Below, in pieces: positions 55,264 through 64,000 of a stretch of DNA of 64,000 nt. Below the pieces are notes generated by a model. It was not told where the DNA came from. It was given only the letters and a program-made list of their open reading frames with translations, and ran no database searches. This DNA is from Candidatus Manganitrophus sp. (lineage in GTDB: Bacteria; Nitrospirota; Nitrospiria; SBBL01; Manganitrophaceae). The translations under genes were made by a program, and so were the position numbers. The stretch lies in the NCBI GenBank assembly GCA_028865235.1, contig CP114561.1, forward strand, positions 2,314,001 to 2,378,000, given 5' to 3'. The first letter of the stretch is position 1; every line of letters begins with the position of its first letter.

Positions 55264-55286
55264 CCTGCCCGCCGGGCAGGTTTTTT
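55264..55286 (+). terminator. Rho-independent terminator of rpmE
   Basis: CCTGCCC-GCC-GGGCAGG (55264-55280) followed by six T. Confidence 0.88.
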
Positions 55287-55354
55287 ATTTTCTCCTCTCT
55301 AAGTGGTCCAGGGTAAGCCTGGTATCTGAACTTAACAAACGGTACGTGAAAGAA

Positions 55355-56447
55355 ATGGTTCTCTCTAAAGAAGATTTCTTGACAGATAAGCTGGAAGGAA
55401 TCTTTAAAAAATACGAAGTGCTCGGCGCTCAGCTGTCCGACCCGAAGGTGCTGGCGAATCCGAAGGAGCAGATTCGTCTCGCGAAAGAACGGTCTGAATA
55501 CGTGGAAACGATCCAGCAATACGAGACCTACAAGTCGCTTCTCAAGGAGATCGCGGAGGCCGATGAGGTCCGGCGGGATCTGACGGCGGAGGCGGAATTG
55601 CGCGAAATGGCGGAGTCTGAGTGGAATACGCTTCAGCAGAAGAAAGAGGCGCAGGAAGCCATTCTCAGAAGACTCCTTATTCCGAAAAATCCGCTGGATG
55701 ATCGGAATCTCTTTCTCGAGATTCGCGCCGGGACGGGAGGCAACGAAGCGGCCCTTTTCGCGTCGGACCTTCTCCGGATGTACATGAAATATGCCGAGAA
55801 AAAAGGGTGGAAGGTGGAGATGATGGACTCCAGCGAAACCGGAATCGGCGGTCTCAAGGAGGTGGTTCTCTCGGTCGCCGGGAAGGGGGCGTATCGTCAT
55901 TTTCAATACGAAAGCGGCGTTCATCGCGTTCAGCGGGTACCGGAGACGGAAGCGAGCGGGCGGATTCATACCTCCACCGTGACGGTCGCGGTCATCCCCG
56001 AAGCGGAAGAGGTCGATATTCATATCGACCAGAAAGACCCTGAGGATCGATACCTTCTGTTCTTCCGGACCGGGCGGCCAGAGCGTCAATACGACCTATT
56101 CCGCCGTCCGGATCACCCATATTCCAACCAACCTCGTTGTCTCCTGCCAGGATGAGCGATCCCAATTAAAAAACCGAACCAAGGCGATGCGGATCCTCCG
56201 ATCCCGCCTGCTCGAGGTCGAACGGGAGAAGCAAGAGGCGGAGATTGCAAAAAACAGGAAATCCCAGGTCGGGACCGGAGAGCGAAGCGAGAAAATTCGC
56301 ACCTACAATTTCAAGGAAAACAGGGTGACCGATCATCGGATCAACCTCTCCCTCTACCAGCTCGATCAGGTTCTTCAGGGAGAGCTGGACTCCCTTGTTC
56401 AGCCTCTCATCGCCGATGATGAGGCAAAGCAATTGGCCGAATCGTAA
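55355..56447 (+). CDS. prfA: Peptide chain release factor 1, one frame break
   Basis: About 363 residues after repair, family length. Motifs: [20 protein letters not shown], the RF1 stop-codon region [18 protein letters not shown] (PxT site reads PET) and, after the break, [18 protein letters not shown] with the catalytic GGQ. One extra C at 56038-56040 shifts the frame just before the GGQ domain, which a living cell could not tolerate in its only RF1, so an error in the sequence is likely. ATG 55355 is chosen; GTG 55346 is in frame upstream. Confidence 0.92.
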
Positions 56448-56493
56448 TTCTTCCTGAATGGGATTGGAGACGAGCAACCCCGCTTCCTCCTGA

Positions 56494-58700
<2,207 letters not shown>

Positions 58701-58741
58701 TGAGGGCACAGGCATCTTTCCTCTTTCCCTACTGGAGATTC

Positions 58742-59439
58742 ATGGAAAATGACACAACACTCACCATCGCCCTCTCCAAGGGCCGCATCTTCAAGGAAAC
58801 CCTGCCTTTGCTGGCGCAGGCCGGCATTGTGCCTGTCGGAACGATCCCGACACCAGCCGCAAGCTCATCCTCGACGTACCGGAAAAGACCCCGAGATCAA
58901 ACTGGTGATCATCCGCGCCTCCGATGTGCCGACCTATGTGGAATACGGCGCCGCCGATGTCGGCATGGTCGGCAAGGATGTGCTGCTGGAACATGATGCG
59001 GCGACGGTTTTACGAGCCGGTCGATTTAGGATACGGCTTCTGCCGGATCGTTCTGGCGGGTCCGAGCGGCAATGGGACCGGGGAGCGGCCGAACGGGCAC
59101 GCCAAGCTGCGGGTCGCCACCAAGTATCCGAACATCACCGAGCGCTATTTTCTGGAGAAGGGCATCCCGATCGAGATCATCAAGCTCTACGGCTCGATGG
59201 AGCTGGCGCCGCTGGTCGGATTGGCCGATCAGATCGTCGATCTCACCTCCAGTGGGGAAACCCTCCGGACGCATCACCTCGGCGTGGTCGATGAAATCGC
59301 CCAATGCACCGCCCGGCTAATCGTCAATCGCGCCAGCCTGAAGATCAAATATCCGGCCGTGCAGGAGTTGATCGAGGCGGTAAAGAAGGAGTTAAAAAAG
59401 AGCGGTAGTCGGGAATCGAAGGTCAAGGTTCACCGGTAG
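58742..59439 (+). CDS. hisG: ATP phosphoribosyltransferase HisG (short form), frame breaks
   Basis: The pieces match a short-form HisG of about 230 residues: [84 protein letters not shown] and [19 protein letters not shown]. Frame changes lie near 58845, 58885 and 59010. The last third, after about 59100, reads cleanly. It begins histidine biosynthesis; short HisG normally needs HisZ, which is not seen in the window. Confidence 0.88.
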
Positions 59440-59463
59440 AAAAAAGGGATACGAGGTCGGACA

Positions 59464-60759
59464 ATGATGAAGACGGTTCATGTCGAAGATCGGCGGTTTA
59501 AGGCGGTTTATCGAAAGGTGCTCCATCGATTGGATGTCGGGGACCGGACAATCGAAAAGACCGTTCGAAAGATCCTCGATGACGTTCGGGAAAAAGGGGA
59601 TAAGGCGGTTCTGCGTTATACCGAAAAATTCGATCGGCTGAAACTCACCCCCGGTCAGCTGCGGGTCGATGCGGAGCAGATCCGGCGCGCTTATGACAAG
59701 GCCGATCCGGCCGTCGTGGAAAGCCTGAAATACGCCGCCGACCGGATCACCGCTTTTCATGAAAAACAGAAGAAAGAAGGGTTCTCCATTCAGAACGACG
59801 GGATCTATCTTGCCCAGCGGGTCCACCCGATCGAGCGGGTCGGGCTCTATGTCCCCGGCGGGAAGGCGGCTTATCCGTCTTCTGTTTTGATGAACGCCAT
59901 CCCCGCCCGGGTCGCGGGGGTTCCCCGTCTGGTGATCGTCTCCCCCTCTCCGGACGGGGTGCTCAATCCCTACATGCTCATCGCTGCCGATATTGCCGGG
60001 GTCACGGAGATCTACCGGATCGGCGGGGTGCAGGCGGTCGGCGCCTTGGCGTATGGGACCGAGACGGTTCCCAAGGTCGATAAAATCGTCGGGCCGGGGA
60101 ATCAATACGTCGCCGCCGCCAAGCGGTTGGTGTATGGCTTGGTCGATATCGATATGATCGCCGGCCCCAGCGAGCTGCTGATCATCGCCGACGACCAGGC
60201 CAACCCCACCTATGTCGCCTCGGATCTTCTCTCGCAAGCGGAGCATGATGAGGAGGCGGTGGTGATCTTCCTGGCGACTTCTAAATCGCTCGTCGAGAAG
60301 GTGGAGCGGGAGATGAAAGCGCAGCTCGCCCGGCTTCCCCGGAAGAAGATCGCTGCGACGTCGCTGCGGCATCACGGCGTCACCATCATCGTTCCCGATC
60401 TGAAGCAGGCAATCGCGATGTCGAACGAGATCGCGCCGGAGCATCTCTCCCTCTTCGTGGCCGAGCCGTTCGCTTACCTCGACGGCATCATCCATGCCGG
60501 CTCGGTCTTCCTCGGCGAGCAGACGCCGCAGGCGCTGGGGGATTATATCGCGGGGCCGAACCATGTCCTCCCGACCGGCGGGACGGCGCGGTTTTTCTCG
60601 CCGCTCTGCGTCGATGACTTCGTGAAGCGCAGCAGCGTGATTTCGTATAGCCGGGAAGCGCTGGAGAAAAGCGGCCAACACCTCGTCCGGATCGCGGAGG
60701 TGGAAGGATTGGAGGCGCACGCCAACATGGTGAAGATCAGAATTGGAGGTAAAAAGTAA
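59464..60759 (+). CDS. hisD: Histidinol dehydrogenase
   Basis: A 431-residue intact protein: GLYVPGGKAAYPSSVLMNAI, YRIGGVQAVGALAYGTETVP, KVDKIVGPGNQYVAAAKRLV, ADLLSQAEHDEEA-type zinc site (SQAEHDEEAVV), APEHLSLFV and PTGGTARFFSPLCVDDFVKR. It oxidises histidinol to histidine. Reading quality and codon use match the rest of the genome, unlike hisG and hisF on either side. Its TAA shares a base with the ATG of the antitoxin gene. Confidence 0.96.
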   Translation: MMKTVHVEDRRFKAVYRKVLHRLDVGDRTIEKTVRKILDDVREKGDKAVLRYTEKFDRLKLTPGQLRVDAEQIRRAYDKADPAVVESLKYAADRITAFHEKQKKEGFSIQNDGIYLAQRVHPIERVGLYVPGGKAAYPSSVLMNAIPARVAGVPRLVIVSPSPDGVLNPYMLIAADIAGVTEIYRIGGVQAVGALAYGTETVPKVDKIVGPGNQYVAAAKRLVYGLVDIDMIAGPSELLIIADDQANPTYVASDLLSQAEHDEEAVVIFLATSKSLVEKVEREMKAQLARLPRKKIAATSLRHHGVTIIVPDLKQAIAMSNEIAPEHLSLFVAEPFAYLDGIIHAGSVFLGEQTPQALGDYIAGPNHVLPTGGTARFFSPLCVDDFVKRSSVISYSREALEKSGQHLVRIAEVEGLEAHANMVKIRIGGKK

Positions 60760-60965
60760 TGGGAGCGAAAGATATCCTTGAGAAGGCGCTTAAGCTCAAA
60801 CCGCAGGATAAGCTGACGGTCGTGGAAGGGCTATTGAAGAGCCTGGACGAGCCGGATAAAGACATCGACCAAATCTGGGCGGAAGAAGCCGAGAAGCGTC
60901 TCGATGCATATCGGAGAGGGGGCTTGGAGGGGATTCCGATGGAAGAAATATTCTCGGAAGAATAG
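60759..60965 (+). CDS. Antitoxin of the addiction-module (RelB-like, TIGR02574) type
   Basis: A 68-residue acidic protein: ILEKALKLKPQDKLTVVEGL, LKSLDEPDKDIDQIWAEEAE and KRLDAYRRGGLEGIPMEEIF, the pattern of putative addiction-module components. It starts on the last base of the hisD stop codon, with AGGTAAAAAG-like ribosome site in hisD. It neutralises the toxin encoded 5 bases downstream. Confidence 0.85.
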   Translation: MGAKDILEKALKLKPQDKLTVVEGLLKSLDEPDKDIDQIWAEEAEKRLDAYRRGGLEGIPMEEIFSEE

Positions 60966-60970
60966 CCATC

Positions 60971-61267
60971 ATGAAGGTGATTTTCTCGAAATTCGCGAAG
61001 CTTGAACTGGATGATGCGATTGCTTATTACGAGTTGGAATATACGGGGTTGGGTCGGAAGTTTAAAGAGGAAGTAAAAACCGGGATCAAGAGGATTATAC
61101 AACATCCAAAAGCGTGGTCTATCGAGTCAGGCGACGTGCGAAAGTATTTGTTCCACAAGTTTCCGTATAAGTTGTTGTATTCGATTGAGAAGGACCACAT
61201 TTTGATTATCGCGGTTGCGCATCAACATCGTAGGCCCAATTATTGGATTGATAGAAAGAAATCATAA
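60971..61267 (+). CDS. RelE/ParE-family toxin
   Basis: A 98-residue basic protein: FSKFAKLELDDAIAYYELEY, GRKFKEEVKTGIKRIIQHPK, KYLFHKFPYKLLYSIEKDHI and IIAVAHQHRRPNYWIDR, the ParE/RelE fold. Targets may be gyrase or ribosome-bound mRNA; sequence does not decide. It lies inside the his operon between hisD and hisB, 9 bases before hisB. Its codons are more AT-rich than the his genes, suggesting acquisition. Confidence 0.88.
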   Translation: MKVIFSKFAKLELDDAIAYYELEYTGLGRKFKEEVKTGIKRIIQHPKAWSIESGDVRKYLFHKFPYKLLYSIEKDHILIIAVAHQHRRPNYWIDRKKS

Positions 61268-61276
61268 CGGGAGATC

Positions 61277-61861
61277 ATGCGAAGGACATCCGTCAGACGG
61301 GAGACGAAAGAGACGCAAATCACCATACAGATCGACCTGGACGGGTCGGGGAAGTATCAGGTCGAGACCCCCTTCCCGTTTCTGAATCACATGCTCTCGG
61401 CTTTTGCGAAGCATGGCTACTTCGATCTGACGGTGAAGGCGAAGGGAGATGTCGAGATCGACGATCATCACACGGTCGAAGATATCGGGATCGTTCTCGG
61501 CGAGGCGCTCGCCAAGGCCTGGGGGGAGAAGCGGGGGATTCGGCGGTTCGGCCATGCGTCGATCCCGCTCGATGAGGCGCTGGCCGAGGTGACGGTCGAT
61601 CTTTCGGGCCGGCCGTATCTCGTCTACCAGGTGCAAATGCCGAAGAAGAAGATCAAGGAGTTCGATACCGATTTGGTCGAGCACTTCTTCCGGGCCGTCG
61701 TCGACCAGTGCAAAATCAATCTCCACATCAACCTTCACTACGGAAAAGATCCCCACCACATCCTGGAGGCGATCTTCAAAGGCTTCGGCCGCGCATTGGA
61801 TGCGGCGACGCAGATCGATCCCAGGTTGAAGGGGGTCGCTTCGACGAAGGGAAAGCTCTAA
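61277..61861 (+). CDS. hisB: Imidazoleglycerol-phosphate dehydratase
   Basis: A 194-residue intact protein: [71 protein letters not shown] and [20 protein letters not shown]. The metal-binding His/Glu motifs DHHTVED and HHILEA are both present. Monofunctional form without the phosphatase domain. It makes imidazole-acetol phosphate. Confidence 0.96.
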   Translation: MRRTSVRRETKETQITIQIDLDGSGKYQVETPFPFLNHMLSAFAKHGYFDLTVKAKGDVEIDDHHTVEDIGIVLGEALAKAWGEKRGIRRFGHASIPLDEALAEVTVDLSGRPYLVYQVQMPKKKIKEFDTDLVEHFFRAVVDQCKINLHINLHYGKDPHHILEAIFKGFGRALDAATQIDPRLKGVASTKGKL

Positions 61862-61872
61862 TATTCTCACGT

Positions 61873-62481
61873 ATGAAAATCGTCATTGTCGATTATGGGT
61901 CGGGGAATCTTCGGAGCGTTCAGAAGGGGTTTGAGCGGGCAGGGTATGCCGCCGTGATCACCTCTGATCCGAAGGTTGTTTCAGACGCAAGCCATCTGGT
62001 GGTGCCGGGGGTGGGGGCCTTTCCGGAGTGTATGAAGAACCTCGGCGCGCTTCATCTTCTCAAGCCGATCACCGAGTCGATCCGGGCGGGGAAACCGTAC
62101 CTTGGCATCTGTCTCGGGCTGCAGATCCTCTTCACCGAGGGGATGGAGTTCGGGTCCCATCCGGGGCTCGATCTGGTTCCGGGGCAGGTGGTCCGATTCC
62201 CGGAGGGAGATTTGAAAGTTCCCCACATGGGATGGAATCAGGTCCGAATCGAAAAAAAGAGCCCCGTTTTGGAGGGAATTCCGGACGGCGCCTATTTCTA
62301 TTTCGTCCACTCCTACTACGGGGCGCCGAAAAAAAATGAATGGGTGGCGACGATCACCGACTACGGCGTCCGTTTTCCCTCGGCGATCGCGCATGAAAAT
62401 ATTTTTGCCTGCCAGTTCCATCCGGAGAAGAGCCAGCGGATGGGGCTTCAGATGCTTGCGAATTTCGCAAAGATGAAATAA
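61873..62481 (+). CDS. hisH: Imidazole glycerol phosphate synthase, glutaminase subunit HisH
   Basis: A 202-residue intact protein: [36 protein letters not shown], nucleophile Cys in [12 protein letters not shown] (near residue 79), [17 protein letters not shown] and the His-x-Glu site in [12 protein letters not shown]. It delivers ammonia to HisF. It starts 11 bases after hisB. Confidence 0.96.
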   Translation: MKIVIVDYGSGNLRSVQKGFERAGYAAVITSDPKVVSDASHLVVPGVGAFPECMKNLGALHLLKPITESIRAGKPYLGICLGLQILFTEGMEFGSHPGLDLVPGQVVRFPEGDLKVPHMGWNQVRIEKKSPVLEGIPDGAYFYFVHSYYGAPKKNEWVATITDYGVRFPSAIAHENIFACQFHPEKSQRMGLQMLANFAKMK

Positions 62482-62486
62482 AAACT

Positions 62487-62562
62487 GTAGGGGCGATCCT
62501 TGTGATCGCCCTCTGATTGGGCGAATACACGATGGAACAGTGCAGGCGAGATTCGCCCCTGC
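62487..62562. repeat. GTAGGGGCG palindromic element, copy 6 (double)
   Basis: Two linked hairpins: GTAGGGGCGATC and GATCGCCCTC around CTTGT, then GGGCGAAT and ATTCGCCCCTGC around a 20-base loop. It fills the 109-base gap between hisH and hisA. Confidence 0.65.
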
Positions 62563-62590
62563 AAAAACAACAATTCGGGAATATATAAAG

Positions 62591-63336
62591 ATGATTTTAA
62601 TTCCTGCGATCGACATCAAAGGCGGGCGCTGCGTCCGTCTCGTTCAAGGAGCGATGGATTCCGAGACGGTCTTCTCCGAAGATCCGGTCGCCATGGCGCA
62701 ACAGTGGGAGTCCCAGGGGGCCGAACGGCTTCACCTGGTCGATCTCGACGGCGCGGTGAGCGGCGCAACGGTCCATTATGACTTGATCGAGCGGATCATC
62801 AAAGCGGTGAAGATTCCGGTTCAGGTCGGCGGTGGGATTCGCGAGCCTCAATCGGATCGAGCATTATCTCTCGGCCGGGGCGTGCGGCTACGTGATCCTG
62901 GGCACGGCGGCGGTGCAGAACGAGCCGCACTTGGTGAAGGAGGCGACGCGGAAATTTCCGCGTCGGATCATCGCCGGGATCGATTCCACGAGGGGAAGGT
63001 CGCCGTCCGCGGTTGGACGGAGGTCCACCCGGAGGAGGCGTGTCGACGCTGGCGGTTCGGATGGAGCGAGGCGGGGGTCGCGGCGATGATCTTGACCGAT
63101 ATCGACAACGACGGGATGCTCGCCGGCGTCAACGTCGACGGCGTTTTCCGGGAAATCGGCGTGCAGGTGGATATCCCGGTCATCGCATCGGGGGGGGTCA
63201 CCACCCTTCCGCAGATTCAGCAGCTCGCCGAGATCCCGGGGGTCGAGGGCGTGGCGATCGTCGGAAAGGCCCTCTACGACCGGGGCCCTCTCGACTTCCG
63301 AACGCCTTGGCGGTGCTCCGGGGAGAAGAAGCCTGA
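62591..63336 (+). CDS. hisA: HisA isomerase, frame breaks
   Basis: The pieces together match HisA (about 248 residues): [100 protein letters not shown] and [20 protein letters not shown], closing with [11 protein letters not shown] at TGA 63334-63336. Frame changes lie near 62848, 62985, 63040 and 63285. The catalytic Asp residues (AIDIKGG and TDIDNDG) are present. It isomerises ProFAR to PRFAR. Confidence 0.88.
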
Positions 63337-63337
63337 C

Positions 63338-64000
63338 ATGCTCGCCAAGCGCATCATCCCGTGCCTTGATGTCGACCGCGGCCGGGTGGTCAAGGGCGTG
63401 CGCTTCGAGGGGCTGCGCGACGCCGGCGACCCGGTCGAGAGCGCCCGGCGCTACAGCGAGGCCGGGCGCCGACGAACTCGTGTTCCTCGACATCACGGCC
63501 AGTTCCGACGACCGCGACGTGATGCTGCACGAATGGTCCGGAGGCGGTCGCCGAGCAGGTGTTCATCCCGTTCACCGTCGGCGGCGGCGTGCGCAGCGTG
63601 GAGGACATCCGCCGCCTGCTGGTGGCGGGCGCCGACAAGGTGTCGATCAACACCGCCGCCGTGCAGCGCCCGGAACTGGTCGTCCGGAGGCGGCGCAGGC
63701 GTTCGGCAGCCAGTGCATCGTGGTCGCCATCGACGCCAAGCGCAGGGCGCCCGGTCGCTGGGAAGTGTTCACCCACGGCGGGCGGAACGCGAAACGGGTC
63801 TTGACGCCGTCGAGTGGGCGCAGCGCATGGTGGCGCTCGGCTGCCGGCGAGCTGCTGCTGACCAGCATGGACCGCGACGGCACGCCGCGAGGGCTTCGAC
63901 CTGGCGCTCACGCGCGCGGTGAGCGACGCGGTGACGGTGCCGGTGATCGCCTCCGGCGGCGTCGGCACGCTCGACCACCTGCGCGACGGGGTGCTGCAAG
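63338..64000 (+). CDS. hisF: HisF cyclase subunit, 3' truncated by window, many frame breaks
   Basis: About 220 of the usual 255 residues are in the window: [92 protein letters not shown] and [20 protein letters not shown]. At least seven frame changes (near 63467, 63535, 63690, 63785, 63845, 63885 and 63540) break it, often with inserted bases not in homopolymers, such as GTCCGGAGG where GTCGAGG is expected. Codon style is strongly CTG/GCC/CGC, unlike hisD and hisB. With HisH it makes imidazole glycerol phosphate. Confidence 0.85.

Overview
The window reads as a chromosomal segment of a GC-rich, Gram-negative bacterium: many lipobox-bearing lipoproteins, an LpoB-type penicillin-binding-protein activator, P60 and HHE proteins, c-di-GMP enzymes and a sigma-54 activator. 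The gene order rho-rpmE-prfA-prmC-murA-hisG-hisD-hisB-hisH-hisA-hisF at the right end is one I associate with Nitrospirota. That assignment is an inference; no rRNA or tRNA was seen to confirm it.

Layout. 1-5.5 kb: a 5'-truncated B12-binding radical SAM protein, two paralogous hemerythrin-like proteins, an ArsC/Spx-like protein, an NlpC/P60 lipoprotein, an EVE protein and a REC-AraC regulator. 5.6-15.3 kb: housekeeping and small proteins (M1 aminopeptidase, OB-fold-like lipoprotein, ATP-dependent DNA ligase, ABC1/UbiB kinase, a response regulator, several unknowns). 15.5-19.5 kb: a tandem duplication of a PAS-GGDEF-EAL gene including its leader. 19.5-26.1 kb, minus strand: a Vgb-like beta-propeller, an M4 peptidase with an emfourin-type lipoprotein inhibitor, a HicBA toxin-antitoxin pair, a peptidoglycan-binding protein with a lysozyme/chitosanase-like domain, and an alpha/beta-hydrolase-subtilase fusion.

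26.5-46.6 kb, plus strand: a contractile injection system (eCIS/phage-tail-like) locus in one tightly packed transcription unit: sheath, tube, T4-type baseplate protein, Pro-rich protein, DUF4255 cap, AAA+ ATPase, CIS-tube adaptor, LysM protein, gpD hub, baseplate J, gpI-like tail protein, DUF6519 protein, gp25 protein and gpV spike. Palindromic GTAGGGGCG elements punctuate it. I recognise no tape measure, PAAR tip or tail fibre. At its far end, convergent, lies a sigma-54 activator with a degenerate receiver. A strong -24/-12 promoter (26228-26243, minus) precedes the subtilase fusion. My working model is a regulated injection machine with a divergent arm of degradative enzymes as candidate cargo or accessory factors.

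46.6-53.2 kb, minus strand: the activator, a membrane-anchored SUMF1-fold protein, and an envelope operon LPP20-LpoB-COG3014-LPP20. 53.2-64 kb: rho (perfect consensus promoter, long leader), rpmE, prfA, prmC, murA and the his operon, which carries an in-line toxin-antitoxin pair between hisD and hisB and is cut off in hisF.

Data quality. At least fifteen genes have single-base frame breaks, mostly in G or C runs of 4-8, which looks like long-read homopolymer error rather than gene decay. Much denser, non-homopolymer breaks plus a different codon style occur in murA, hisG, hisA and hisF. Broken genes are annotated as whole genes with the break positions given.
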